From NCBI GenBank assembly GCA_949126835.1, contig OX421497.1, forward strand, positions 17,176,823 through 17,240,822: a stretch of 64,000 bases of DNA, in the 5' to 3' direction. This document shows, piece by piece, positions 13,459-25,321 of the stretch (its first letter is position 1; each line of letters begins with the position of its first letter). The DNA comes from Anisus vortex. Its lineage: Eukaryota; Mollusca; Gastropoda; Planorbidae. Made by a program: the position numbers and the translations under genes. The notes under the pieces were generated by a model. The model had not been told where the DNA came from and made no database searches. It worked only from the letters and a program-made list of their open reading frames with translations.

Positions 13459-14494
13459 TGTTACGAAACGTAAATTCCCTACATTGTAATGTTAATAAAC
13501 CAACTAAATCATTTAAGCGAATTGCGTTTAAACGATACAAAATATTTCTCAGCTCACGGTTTTCCCCGGGTTTTTCCTAACCTAATTAAAGCATTATTGT
13601 TTTTTTATTAACCTCGATAAAAACATGAACTGTGCACGCGAATACAGCATGTCAAGGTCGTCCGGTCTCTCCTTATTTTGTTAGAGCATTATTGCTTCTT
13701 CTTAATAAAAAGTATCTGTTCACGCAGTCAGCACGCAGGCTTGATTAAAATTCTCGTGTCACTAGGCTGTCGGGTTTTTCCAACGATTGACCCGTAATAT
13801 ATTTCTACGCGATTCGACACTTTTGGTCAGTTCTTGGCTTGCATTCGATCTAGTAACATCAAATATACTCCGCTCTGAGTATCATTTCTATTTGATTTGT
13901 ATTATGGAAAATTTATTATTCTACTATTAACTACAATGCTATATGTTCATTGAGGATATTCATTACTAATTGGAATATGTGTATTTCTTGATTGTGTATA
14001 TAATATTATTTGGATTCCTACTGGATTGATGTTGTAAATTAAACCAAATTTATCGTTGCTTTCTACACAACTTGGTTAACGTCAATATTTCAACGTTATA
14101 TACATGTGTGTATGTGTAATATTTATACAACTATTTTAATAATCTACACTACCACTCAACATCGAGGTTCTTGCTGTATAATATGAGCCACACCAATAAT
14201 TATACATGAAGTGAATCAACTGAAAACTCTAAAGCTACGTTATGTGAATTGCCAGGGGATTATAAGAACCACGGAATACTCTAGACAACTACAAATAAAC
14301 TTCAGAATGATATAATAAGATCTTCACTAATACAAGGATACTCACACTAATAATAACAATACTATAACTATTATTTTCACAAATTGAATGGGGGCTCTAG
14401 CCGTAATAACATTATAAATCATAATTATACTTGTGTGATATAAATAGAAGGTCTCATCCATAATTTATTATGGTGAATAAATTGCCTTGTAATA
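13459..14494 (+). repeat. 5' LTR of the Gmr1-like element
   Basis: Begins TGTTACGAAACG and ends CCTTGTAATA, so the termini are TGTTAC...GTAATA, an imperfect inverted repeat rather than the standard TG...CA. It repeats at 20480-21515 at a constant offset of 7021 bases with no difference that I can see by eye over 1036 bp. Exact U3/R/U5 borders were not determined. Confidence 0.95.
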
Positions 14495-14497
14495 AAA

Positions 14498-14515
14498 TGG
14501 GTTTTGCTCGTCAGT
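14498..14515 (+). promoter_or_regulatory. Candidate primer binding site
   Basis: TGGGTTTTGCTCGTCAG starts three bases after the 5' LTR. The leading TGG would pair with a tRNA 3' CCA, as in most LTR elements. I cannot match the remaining bases to a tRNA family, so the primer is unknown. Confidence 0.45.
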
Positions 14516-14898
14516 GATTTACTAACAAACGTTTAGAGGATTTACTTCAACTTCAAGAATCGTTATACTATTTACACAAACTATTTACAACTGCCGTAAT
14601 ACATACTCGTAACTTGGATGGATTGTGTTGGAAAATATGAACAATATACAATATACTAAAGATTGTGATTGAATTGAACATTGCTATTGAGAATCGGAAA
14701 ACTTAACTATTCAGCCTGGAAAATTATCTTGTGTATTACCTTATCAAACAAAGTAACTCTAAGAAAGTATTATTTTTATGACCTTGTTGTGACAAATCTG
14801 AACTGTGTGGTGTAGTGAATTATTCAAAGGACAGAAAGTAAGTTGGACACTTTTATTGTATTATTAACAAGATTTACAGTAACTTTTAATAATATAAA

Positions 14899-17800
14899 AT
14901 GGAAGCCACAAATAATCTTACATTGGATCCAGAGATATTTGATCTAACCTCAGAACAGCTTAATAAAATGTCAATGATACAATTAAAAGAATTGGCTAAA
15001 TCATTGGGCATTTCTATCACAGAAACTAGGCCATCAAAAACTAAATTACTTCAAGAGGTAACTGAGTGTTTAAGAAAACAAGGTACACTAATTATTGAAG
15101 AAACTACTGCTAATGATAACATTAATGATGAATCAGATGATGAATTACCTTTTCCTATAAAACAAAGAGTAAAGCATACAACTGGTGACTTAAGTGAAGA
15201 ATTGAAATTTAAACTTGAGTTAAGAAAGATGGAATTAGAGATGGAAAGAGAAAACAAGAGAATTGAGATGGAAAGAGAAATAGCAAGAGAGAAAATAGCA
15301 AGCCAAGAAAGAATTGAGCTAGCAAGGTCTCGTACGTCAAATCATTCGAATGCAAGCTCTGAAGCAGATGCAGAACTGTATAAGTTTAAGAAACATATTC
15401 CAGTTTTTGAAGATAACTCGGTGGAAGAGTTCTTCATGATTTTCGAGAGAAACGCTAGAGACTATCAATTTCCCGAGGGCAAGAAAGCTATACTCCTACG
15501 CTCAGCTCTGAACAAAGGAAAGGCACTTGATGTTGTATTAAGTCTTACTGAAGAGGAATTGTATGATTATGAACTGATCAAGAATAGAGTACTGCTAAGT
15601 TATGCATTAACACCTGAAAAATATAGAAAAGTTTTTCGCGAGTCTAAGAAAGAACAGGAACAATCCCATGTTGATTTTCTAAGACAGAAAAAGAAATATT
15701 TTGAAAGATGGATTCGATCCAAAGGTGTAAACAAAGACTTTGATAAATTAGCTAATCTTATGCTAATGGAAGACTTTAACAATAACATCAGAGGTGATGT
15801 AAGAATACATTTAGCAGACAAAGGTGTAGAACAAGTAGAAACAGCAGCAGTGATGGCAGACGAATATGTTATTATCCATTCCAGCAATAAATTTACAACA
15901 GTTGATAAATCTAAATTCCAGAATCGAGATATGAAGGTAGAAAAGAAAACCATAAATCCAAATGAATCCTATCAATCAAAGAGACATCAGCAGAGCAATG
16001 AAGGTCCAACAAATTCCAAGCCAACCTGTAGCCATTGTAAACGAATTGGACATACTAAGGAAAAGTGCTGGATATTGAATGGGAACCCGAATAAAAAGAA
16101 TGTTGTCTTATCGTATGTAGCAATGCCAAAACTAAGAACTCATGTAAATGTAAAGAAGGATGTTAGAACTCAAACAGAGATACCTAGTGCTAATGCAGAT
16201 AACCTGACAAAACACACGTATCTAGGAAACTTGAAACCAGAAATAGTTCCTGAAATAGAGACAATGGTTTTCAATAATTCTAATTCTAATCATAGCTCCA
16301 AGGAGTCTATATCAGATAGAACCATCATGAGTACTAAACATACCTCTTACAAAAATAACTTGGATACAGATCTCATCGATACTGAGATACCAAGCAATTG
16401 TTTACCATTCATTGAAGAAGGTACCGTGTCATCCATAATAAATGGTGTCACTAGTGAAAAGAACATCAGAATACTCCGTGATACAGGGGCTGAGGTTTCA
16501 CTACTTTTAGAGAATACTGTTCCTACGTCACAATCGACATATACAGGACAGGATCTCACTATTCAAGGTGTATCAAGGAAAAATGTACAAATTCCTTTGC
16601 ATCAAATACAGCTGAAGAGTGCGTACTTCACTGGAAATGTAGTTGTGGGTGTATACAAATCACTTCCGTTTAAAGGTGTTTCTTTAATACTGGGAAATGA
16701 TATTGCTGGAGATGTGGTGCATTCCATATCCAAGAAAAAACAATGCCTTAATAAAAGTGAGAGCTTTATCAAACCTATATGCATCGTCACTAGAGGTATG
16801 GCCCAACAACAAAAGTCTGTCGAAACCATGTCAAAGTCAAAAATAGAACCAGAAATTGACCTACAGGCAACTTTCCTGGCTGACATCTTGAGTGGTCCCT
16901 CAGTCAAGACTACTGAAAGTAATTTGTCACCTCGACAATTACTCCTATTAGAACAGAATAGAGATTCAGGAATTAAACACCTGAAGAAAAAGGTGATAAC
17001 TGAACAGGAGGCAGAAATTAAAGGAAATGGATTTTTTCTGAAGGAGGGAATATTAATGCAAAAATGGAGAGATGTGAAATGTGATAATGACAATTGCAGA
17101 GAAGGAAGTCAGATTGTGGTACCAGCCATATATCGTAATGACATCTTACACATGGCTCATGATACGCCATATGCTGGTCATCTAGGAGTGAACAAGACTT
17201 ACCGTCGAATTCTTCCGTACTTCTATTGGCCTGGACTACATCGTGACGTCACAAAATACTGCAAGTCATGCAATACATGCCAGATAGTTGGTAAACCTAA
17301 CCAGACTATACCGGTAGCACCTCTAAAGCCAATACCTGCCTTTGCAGAACCATTTAGCCACCTGCTAATAGACTGTGTAGGTCCTCTGCCTAAAACAAAG
17401 ACAGGACACCAGTACTTATTCACTATAATGTGCACTGCCACGAGATATCCTGAAGCTATTCCGCTACGCACCATTAACGCAGATAAGATATCTGACGCAC
17501 TGATTGCATTTTGTTCAAGATACGGTCTTCCAAAGACTATACAGTCAGACCAAGGATCTAACTTTACATCAAAGCTGTTTAACCAGGTCTTAAAGAAACT
17601 AGGCATCCAACATGCAACTTCAACTGCGTACCATCCGCAAAGCCAAGGTGCCCTAGAAAGATATCATCAGACTCTGAAAACCATGCTCCGCACATACTGT
17701 TTTGAGAACACTGAAGACTGGGATCGCGGTATTCCATTCGCTCTTTTCGCGACTAGAGAAACTGTGCAGGAATCTCTTGGATTCAGTCCGTTCGAGTTAG

Positions 17801-19701
17801 TGTTTGGACATTCAGTTCGAGGACCTCTAAAACTGTTGCAGGAAACCTTGTTAAATTCTGATGAAGAGACTGGACTCGTAGCTTATGTGGAACAATTTAG
17901 CAATAGAATCTATCATGCTTTTAATCATGTTAAAGATAATCTTTTGCAGGCTCAGAAAAGAATGAAAGGGTACTATGATGTCAAGGCCAGATCCCGATGT
18001 TTCCATCCTGGTGATAAAGTCCTCATGTTGACCCAATTGTCTGGACAACCCCTGAGTGCAAAATATACAGGACCATATCAGGTTTTAGATAAAATCAGTG
18101 ATGTAACATACATTGTAAAAACCCCTGATAGAAGGAAAACACAGAGACTGTGCCATATAAACATGCTAAAACCTTATGTTGTTAGGGAAGAACAAACTGA
18201 CATTAGGCCAGTGAGTGCTATCAAAACTGTTGAAACACCCCCGCCTAAATTTAAAAAGACAATCATAGAAAGTAAACTTCAGAACACTGAAGCCCTTAAA
18301 AACCTCAATGATAAACTGGCACATCTAGACTCAGGTGAACAGACTTCTATCAAGGGTTTAATCTATGATCATGTAAATTTGTTTAGTGATGTTCCTAACA
18401 AAACAACTTTGGTTACCCATGATGTAGTTTTAAAAGATGATAATGTTAAACCTGTCAAACAACATCCGTATAGGGTTAATCCCATACAACTTGAACACAT
18501 CCGTAAAGAAATTGATTATATGCTGAGCAATGATATAATTACTCACAGTAACAGTGATTGGTCATCCCCATGTGTGTTGGTTCCCAAATCTGATGGTTCA
18601 CTACGCTTTTGTGTAGACTATAGGAAATTAAACCAAGTGACAAAAACAGATTCGTATCCCATACCACGGATAGATGATTTAATCGATAGAGTAAGCACTG
18701 CAAACTATGTAACTAAGATTGACTTACTAACAGCTTATTTCCAAATCCCATTAACAGATAGGGCTCAGGAGGTATCAACTTTTGTTACTCCTGATGGATT
18801 ATATAAGTTTAAAGTAATGCCATTCGGAATGGTCAATGCTCCAGCTAGTTTTCAAAGACTAATAAACACTATTATCCATGATATCCCACAATGCCATGCA
18901 TATCTGGACGATATCGTAGTGTTCAGTAATAACTTTAATGATCATCTACATCAGTTAAAACTATTATTCCAAAAACTAAAACAGGCTAATCTTACTATAA
19001 ACCTAGTTAAAAGTCAATTTTGCCATGCAGAAATTCAATATTTAGGTCATGTAGTGGGTAATGGCAAAGTAAAACCAGTGAATGCCAAAGTCAAAGCTAT
19101 ACAGGAATTCCCTGTCCCTAAAACGCAGAAACAACTTCGAGGATTTCTGGGTATGGCCGGGTACTACAGGAAGTTTTGTAAAAACTTTTCTATTATCACT
19201 TGCCCTTTGACAAATCTCTTGAGAAAGAAAAATCAATTTAAGTGGACTCAGGAATGTGACCAAGCCTTTAATGATATAAAAGACATACTGACCAAGGCAC
19301 CAGTATTAGTCTCACCTGATTATACTAAACCCTTCAGAATAACGGTAGACTCGTGTAATACAGGAATGGGCGCGGTAATCTCACAAATAGGAGATGATTC
19401 TCTTGAACATCCCATTAGCTTTTGTTCAAAAAAATTTAACCCACATGAGGTAAATTATAGCACAATAGAGCAGGAATTACTAGGACTTATCCAAGCATTG
19501 AAACATTTCAATTACTATGTAAATGGTTCTCAGTTCCCAATCGAGATATTCACTGATCACAATCCACTAGTATTTCTTTCCCGCATCAAACAAAATCAGC
19601 GCATTCTAAGATGGAGTTTGTTTATTCAAGCTTACAACTTAAAAATAACTCACTTATCTGGAAAAGATAACATCGTCGCGGACACCCTATCGCGCATGTA
19701 A
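14899..19701 (+). CDS. Gag-Pol polyprotein, order Gag-PR-IN-RT-RNase H
   Basis: One 1600-residue frame encoding the particle protein and all enzymes. In order: a possible SAP-like helix pair (about 17-60), a charged coiled coil (about 85-150), a Gag core (about 155-320) and a CCHC zinc knuckle (C377, C380, H385, C390). Then comes an aspartic protease with DTGA at 528-531. The integrase has a zinc finger (H754, H761, C791, C794), a DD35E core (D825, D884, E920) and a GPY module (1058-1060). Reverse transcriptase follows (D1275, MPFG 1307-1310, YLDD 1335-1338), then RNase H (D1484, E1526, D1553, D1595). The start is the first ATG, with A at -3 and G at +4. Gag and Pol are fused with no frameshift or stop between them, so Gag excess must come from another mechanism. 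All catalytic residues I checked are intact. No chromodomain or env is seen. Confidence 0.95.
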   Translation: MEATNNLTLDPEIFDLTSEQLNKMSMIQLKELAKSLGISITETRPSKTKLLQEVTECLRKQGTLIIEETTANDNINDESDDELPFPIKQRVKHTTGDLSEELKFKLELRKMELEMERENKRIEMEREIAREKIASQERIELARSRTSNHSNASSEADAELYKFKKHIPVFEDNSVEEFFMIFERNARDYQFPEGKKAILLRSALNKGKALDVVLSLTEEELYDYELIKNRVLLSYALTPEKYRKVFRESKKEQEQSHVDFLRQKKKYFERWIRSKGVNKDFDKLANLMLMEDFNNNIRGDVRIHLADKGVEQVETAAVMADEYVIIHSSNKFTTVDKSKFQNRDMKVEKKTINPNESYQSKRHQQSNEGPTNSKPTCSHCKRIGHTKEKCWILNGNPNKKNVVLSYVAMPKLRTHVNVKKDVRTQTEIPSANADNLTKHTYLGNLKPEIVPEIETMVFNNSNSNHSSKESISDRTIMSTKHTSYKNNLDTDLIDTEIPSNCLPFIEEGTVSSIINGVTSEKNIRILRDTGAEVSLLLENTVPTSQSTYTGQDLTIQGVSRKNVQIPLHQIQLKSAYFTGNVVVGVYKSLPFKGVSLILGNDIAGDVVHSISKKKQCLNKSESFIKPICIVTRGMAQQQKSVETMSKSKIEPEIDLQATFLADILSGPSVKTTESNLSPRQLLLLEQNRDSGIKHLKKKVITEQEAEIKGNGFFLKEGILMQKWRDVKCDNDNCREGSQIVVPAIYRNDILHMAHDTPYAGHLGVNKTYRRILPYFYWPGLHRDVTKYCKSCNTCQIVGKPNQTIPVAPLKPIPAFAEPFSHLLIDCVGPLPKTKTGHQYLFTIMCTATRYPEAIPLRTINADKISDALIAFCSRYGLPKTIQSDQGSNFTSKLFNQVLKKLGIQHATSTAYHPQSQGALERYHQTLKTMLRTYCFENTEDWDRGIPFALFATRETVQESLGFSPFELVFGHSVRGPLKLLQETLLNSDEETGLVAYVEQFSNRIYHAFNHVKDNLLQAQKRMKGYYDVKARSRCFHPGDKVLMLTQLSGQPLSAKYTGPYQVLDKISDVTYIVKTPDRRKTQRLCHINMLKPYVVREEQTDIRPVSAIKTVETPPPKFKKTIIESKLQNTEALKNLNDKLAHLDSGEQTSIKGLIYDHVNLFSDVPNKTTLVTHDVVLKDDNVKPVKQHPYRVNPIQLEHIRKEIDYMLSNDIITHSNSDWSSPCVLVPKSDGSLRFCVDYRKLNQVTKTDSYPIPRIDDLIDRVSTANYVTKIDLLTAYFQIPLTDRAQEVSTFVTPDGLYKFKVMPFGMVNAPASFQRLINTIIHDIPQCHAYLDDIVVFSNNFNDHLHQLKLLFQKLKQANLTINLVKSQFCHAEIQYLGHVVGNGKVKPVNAKVKAIQEFPVPKTQKQLRGFLGMAGYYRKFCKNFSIITCPLTNLLRKKNQFKWTQECDQAFNDIKDILTKAPVLVSPDYTKPFRITVDSCNTGMGAVISQIGDDSLEHPISFCSKKFNPHEVNYSTIEQELLGLIQALKHFNYYVNGSQFPIEIFTDHNPLVFLSRIKQNQRILRWSLFIQAYNLKITHLSGKDNIVADTLSRM

Positions 19702-20479
19702 CAAATGTATAAGGAAATAGATAACTTCATGTATATATTCTGATAATCCTAACTAAGAGAATTGGATCATTTAAAATATAAATGCATGAATACATGAATA
19801 TGTTGTGATTATTTTATGCAATATCTTATGCCTTATTTTATGCCATGAATATTTCCATTTGCTAAAACAAATATTATTATTGTTGTAGATAAAAAAAAAA
19901 AAAAGAACCTAATAAGTTACTTATAAATATTATGGATTTATGAACATAAATTTTCTTTATTAGTAAGATAATGAATGAACAGAAATGTACATCCTTATTT
20001 TGAAACAATCAAACTATAGTTGTGATTATGTAAAAACCAAAATAGAGTAATGTGCATACACTTCACATGCTTACACACTTAAGATTAAATTCTTACTCTT
20101 AAGTTTATTTAAATATTAATTTCATTTACGTTGAATTAATTAATGATTGAATTGTTTAATATGATAACATTAGTTATGTTGATTTTTACCTTATAAATAA
20201 GATGATGATGTTTATAAGGAATGATATCTCAGAGAGTATAATTTTTTTTAATAACGCGAACATGTGTTATGGTCTAAGGATAACTTGAGATCCTATATGA
20301 TGAGGGTTTAATAGAATAAATTATTTCCCTTACTTGTCTTATTTAACGGACTACCCAGGTGGAGTCAGTTTTTTTTTGTATATTGTTTAGAACTAAAGTT
20401 AAGTGCAGGCGGTTCTAAAAGAAATTGCACACTTCTATTGTTTAGTATGCAATGTTCTTTTCCTTTTGGTATGGGCGAC
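19702..20479 (+). other. Retrotransposon 3' non-coding region
   Basis: 778 bp of AT-rich sequence between the Gag-Pol stop and the 3' LTR. It has no open frame of note. The bases just before the LTR (TTTTGGTATGGGCGAC) do not form the purine-rich tract that normally primes plus-strand synthesis. Confidence 0.7.
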
Positions 20480-21515
20480 TGTTACGAAACGTAAATTCCC
20501 TACATTGTAATGTTAATAAACCAACTAAATCATTTAAGCGAATTGCGTTTAAACGATACAAAATATTTCTCAGCTCACGGTTTTCCCCGGGTTTTTCCTA
20601 ACCTAATTAAAGCATTATTGTTTTTTTATTAACCTCGATAAAAACATGAACTGTGCACGCGAATACAGCATGTCAAGGTCGTCCGGTCTCTCCTTATTTT
20701 GTTAGAGCATTATTGCTTCTTCTTAATAAAAAGTATCTGTTCACGCAGTCAGCACGCAGGCTTGATTAAAATTCTCGTGTCACTAGGCTGTCGGGTTTTT
20801 CCAACGATTGACCCGTAATATATTTCTACGCGATTCGACACTTTTGGTCAGTTCTTGGCTTGCATTCGATCTAGTAACATCAAATATACTCCGCTCTGAG
20901 TATCATTTCTATTTGATTTGTATTATGGAAAATTTATTATTCTACTATTAACTACAATGCTATATGTTCATTGAGGATATTCATTACTAATTGGAATATG
21001 TGTATTTCTTGATTGTGTATATAATATTATTTGGATTCCTACTGGATTGATGTTGTAAATTAAACCAAATTTATCGTTGCTTTCTACACAACTTGGTTAA
21101 CGTCAATATTTCAACGTTATATACATGTGTGTATGTGTAATATTTATACAACTATTTTAATAATCTACACTACCACTCAACATCGAGGTTCTTGCTGTAT
21201 AATATGAGCCACACCAATAATTATACATGAAGTGAATCAACTGAAAACTCTAAAGCTACGTTATGTGAATTGCCAGGGGATTATAAGAACCACGGAATAC
21301 TCTAGACAACTACAAATAAACTTCAGAATGATATAATAAGATCTTCACTAATACAAGGATACTCACACTAATAATAACAATACTATAACTATTATTTTCA
21401 CAAATTGAATGGGGGCTCTAGCCGTAATAACATTATAAATCATAATTATACTTGTGTGATATAAATAGAAGGTCTCATCCATAATTTATTATGGTGAATA
21501 AATTGCCTTGTAATA
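20480..21515 (+). repeat. 3' LTR of the Gmr1-like element
   Basis: Same 1036 bp as the 5' LTR, starting TGTTACGAAACG and ending TTGTAATA. It is followed directly by the 4-bp target copy GTTA (21516-21519). Confidence 0.95.
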
Positions 21516-23608
21516 GTTAATAGACTAGTTATATGTATTTATATATAAGTTTTGAATAATACAATCGAAATGAGAATTAGTTTACAAACGATTCATCGCT
21601 TGATCTAGTCAAACAGATTATCAATATCCAACTTGAATACTGTTGTAAGATTCCATTAGATTACATTTTCCTAATTTTTAATTATAAGAACATTTCATTC
21701 CTTTATCAAAACATCCGGATATTTTAAACTATCATGTAACGAAACTGCAACATTTTTTATATTCTAATTTCTTAGGATCTATATTCTGCATGATCTATTC
21801 TGTGTCGTCTATATTCTGAATGATATATTCTGTGTCGTCTATATTCTGAATGATCTATTCTGTGTCGTCTATATTCTGCATGATCTATTCTGTGTCGTCT
21901 ATATTCTGCATGATCTATTCTGTGTCAACTATATTCTGAATATATATACTCTGATCATTTTTCAATAGATAGTTTTAATGTTGCATTGTTTTGTTTTCAT
22001 TAATGGATAGGTAATTAGGATTATGAATAATTCTTATGTCTGTCATATGACGAAGAATAAAATGAAAATGTGTTTTATATTGTATCTATAAATTTATCAT
22101 TATCCATTTTTGTTTGACTACTGATTCATAAAGTAAGACTTAAATGCAAGAAAGCAGCTAATAGTAAATGCCTTTAGCATACACTTAAACTACTTATTAA
22201 TCGGCCATTTTCGTGTTGTTTTTAATTAAAATGACTACTAGTTTTCACAGAATGAAATATATTTTATATTTCTCAAAACAAATTTGGTGTATGATTTGGC
22301 TTAGGGAACTAACTGTATCCTGCTGACCTTTAAACGAAGTTTCAATGATCTTGAACATTTCTGTTCGTTTTGAGCAATGATTGTTGAGTTGAAGTCTTAT
22401 TTAAAGAACGTTTGAGCAATAAGCGATAGATATATTCTACATCACTGACCTATACGTCTACTATTTCAAACTAAATTGTGATGCGTCCTTTAACCATTTG
22501 CGTGAGATTTTGCATCAAGGAAAACATCATCTTACCGACTAAATACTTTACTTATCCCTTATGCTAGAACAAATGCATATAATATAAGTAATCTTTCTTC
22601 CCGAGTGGCATAGAATCATACGACGAACTGTCTTCGTTATCATAGTCAATTGACTGCATTATTTCTGACTCTATGTAGGCCTACATTAATGAGAATAAAT
22701 TGAGCCTGTACTCTTCTATGTTACATCTTAAGTAATTCTGAAAACGACCGTTTTGCTGCGCAGTTTGACACAGGTGTACACAAGAGCATTCGGAGCGCAA
22801 TTTCTAAGTTTGGATAAATGTTTAAAAAGTATTTTCCGATAAGTAGCCTGTTTGTATAGCTTCAGTGATGATAACTCCATAACTTCATCACTCGACGACA
22901 AATGAGCTTGCAGAGGCAGACACTCGTTTACCAAAGTCCTATAAAAAATCCCCCGGATAAAAAGTTATAAGGTTTCTGGCTCCGTCAAAGATGTCTTTAG
23001 ATTTCAAACGATGTAGTTACGTAAGAAAGTCAGAATTTTACTTAACTCCACATCGGCAGATCCGCGTTTCCGTAGCTCTGTAATTAGTCTCTCTATAATG
23101 ACGTTAAAAATGGTAACTCTGAATAAAGTCTGAATCTGTTCATGGCAGAGAGTTCAGTCTCATTTCCTTTTACTTCGTCGAACTGGACATTATGCTTACA
23201 TTTCCTCTGCATTACATAGTCTATGCATAGCTATTTTCACCGGATTTTTCAATAACTTTCGACTCATAATGATTAAAGGTAAGGCCTACTGGGTTTCCTT
23301 AAGTGTTCTAGGTATGATACCAATAACTGATACAGTTAAACGATCGTACCCAGGTGGATGTTATAATATTATTTTCGATAAAGCTTGATAAGGCAAGCCA
23401 GGCTTTTGAGCTTATGTAAAGATTCCGCCACCGGGTTCCCTAGGCCGGGGTCTTGTAGGCCTAGGCAGAAAACCGGCACTGAACTAAGCCCTTCCCAATT
23501 GGACACTTTTCTCTTTAAACATTGTTAGTTAAGACCTTCCCACGTGTATTCAGCTTTCGACATTAAATGTTGCTAACAAAACCCTTAAAGACTGACCCTA
23601 TATGTACT
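21516..23608. other. Intergenic DNA, no supported gene
   Basis: Mostly unique AT-rich DNA. An open frame at 22728-22934 (minus) lies in a somewhat richer stretch but has no recognisable domain, and I do not call it. The palindrome TAGGCCTA and near matches recur (about 22675, 23283, 23447, 23456). Confidence 0.5.
21776..21951 (+). repeat. 30-bp minisatellite, about 6 units
   Basis: Head-to-tail units containing GATCTATTCTGTGTCGTCTA and TATTCTG(C/A)AT. Confidence 0.9.
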
Positions 23609-24620
23609 GAATGAAAGGTTGCCTCTTAATAGGCCTATAATATAATGAATGAAAGATTGCCTCTTAATAGGCCGGTAATATAATGAATGAAAGGTTGCCT
23701 CTTAATAGGCCGATAATATAATGATTGAAAGGTTGCCTCTTAATAGGCCGATAATATAATGAATGAAAGGTTGCCTCTTAATAGGCCGATAATATAATGA
23801 ATGAAAGGATGCCTCTTAATAAAACGATAATATAATGAATGAAAGGTTGCCTCTTAATAGGCCGATAATATAATGAATGAAAGGTTGCCTCTTAATAGAC
23901 CGATAATATAATGAATAAAAGAGTGCCTCTTAATAGGCCTATAATATAATGAATGAAAGGTTGCCTCTTAATAGGCCGATAATATAATGAATGAAAGGTT
24001 GCCTCTTAATAGGCCGGTAATATAATGAATGAAAGGTTGCCTCTTAATAGGCCGATAATATAATGAATGAAAGGTTGCCTCTTAATAGGCCGATAATGTA
24101 ATGAATGAAAGGTTGCCTCTTAATAGGCCGATAATATAATGAATGAAAGGATGCCTCTTAATAGGCCGATAATATAATGAATGAAAGGTTGCCTCTTAAT
24201 AGGCCGATAATATAAAGAATGAAAGGTTGCCTCTTAATAGGCCGATAATATAATGAATGAAAGGTTGCCTCTTAATAGGTCTAAAAAATAATTAATGAAA
24301 GGTTGCCTCTTAATAGGCCGATAATATAATGAATGAAAGGTTGCCTCTTAATAGGCCAATAATATAATGAATGAAAGGTTGCCTCCTAATAGGCCGATAA
24401 TATAATGAATGAATGGTTGCCTTTTAATAGGCCGATAATATAATGAATGAAAGGTTGCCTCTTAATAGGCCGATAATATAATGAATAAAAGATTGCCTCT
24501 TAATAGGCCTATAAAATAATGAATGAAAGGTTGCCTCTTAATAGGCCTATAATATAATGAATGAAAGGGTGCCTCTTAATAGGTTGATAATATGATGAAT
24601 GAAAGTTTGTCTCTTAATAG
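23609..24620 (+). repeat. 38-bp minisatellite, about 26 units
   Basis: Units of about 38 bp starting GAATGAAAGGTTGCCTCTTA and continuing ATAGGCCGATAATATAAT. The array is interrupted at 24621 by a 701-bp LTR-like insertion and resumes at 25322 with two or three more diverged units to about 25400. Confidence 0.95.
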
Positions 24621-25321
24621 TGTCATATATATTGTTTTTCCAAGAATTGGAACACGCAATGTTTATTCTTCTTCCCCCTCTTTTTCTCACTAAACAGGAT
24701 TTTGTGGGCGGGGCTTAGGCTTCCGATCGCTTGACGTTTAGTGGGAAGACAAAAGATTCTACTTAATGTTGGGATTCTGAGTTGATCTTAAATTCTCAGG
24801 GTCTGGGAACGACTCATTATTTAATAGGGGAAGTTCCTATCGTTTTGTTATGAGTTTTGTAATGATACCATGATTTTCACCCCTACTGGTAATGGGTCTG
24901 TCTTTTGCACCACTCGGATAGTATTTAATGATTTGTTTGTCTGAAAGACAGAGAGTTTCAAAATATGTTCCTTTGAGAACGTTTGTGTTTGCACTATTTT
25001 ATTCTAACTGTACATAATAGATATATTGTATACATTGAACATATCACCTGAATTAAACTATCAACAACAGTTACACTGAAGCTTCCTTGTCAAGTTACTA
25101 TTCTATTGTGTTGTATACATTACTATAAGATTTATCTACTACTCTAATGTCCAGGAAAGGAACTGTTGGAACACAAATCCTGAGTTTGTGCCCAGGACTA
25201 TAAGAAGAGTTCGTGTAATACTGAAACATAAATAATAATAATTAAAGTCTCCCCTAGGACTAACGAGAATTATCAGCAAGATCTACACAGCTCTGGCCAC
25301 AAGGGGATTGTGGACGTAACA
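24621..25321 (+). mobile_element. Probable solo LTR (701 bp) inside the 38-bp array
   Basis: Begins TGTCATATATATTG and ends GGATTGTGGACGTAACA, so it has TG...CA ends. It is flanked on both sides by ATAG (24617-24620 and 25322-25325), a 4-bp target duplication taken from the array unit. It holds no coding frame. A second, diverged copy lies inverted at 43522-44231. Two copies with the same ends plus the target duplication make a solo LTR the best reading; the parent element is not in the window. Confidence 0.75.

Larger units (their letters stand above)
13459..21515 (+). mobile_element. Complete Gmr1-like LTR retrotransposon (8057 bp)
   Basis: A full-length element: 5' LTR (13459-14494), leader, one Gag-Pol frame (14899-19701), a 778-bp AT-rich 3' region without any env-like frame, and 3' LTR (20480-21515). 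It is flanked by a 4-bp direct repeat GTTA at 13455-13458 and 21516-21519. The Pol order is protease, integrase, reverse transcriptase, RNase H, while the enzymes themselves (DD35E integrase with a GPY module, MPFG/YLDD reverse transcriptase) are of Ty3/gypsy type. This combination is the hallmark of the Gmr1 group. LTRs that look identical and an unbroken frame mean insertion was recent; present activity cannot be told from sequence alone. Confidence 0.93.

Noticed and set aside
19702..20479. An env gene in the retrotransposon
   Set aside because: No open frame of useful length lies between Gag-Pol and the 3' LTR, so there is no sign of a retrovirus-like envelope.
22728..22934. Minus-strand 68-codon frame
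   Set aside because: Composition is plausible, but there is no motif, and the borders show no convincing exon signals.
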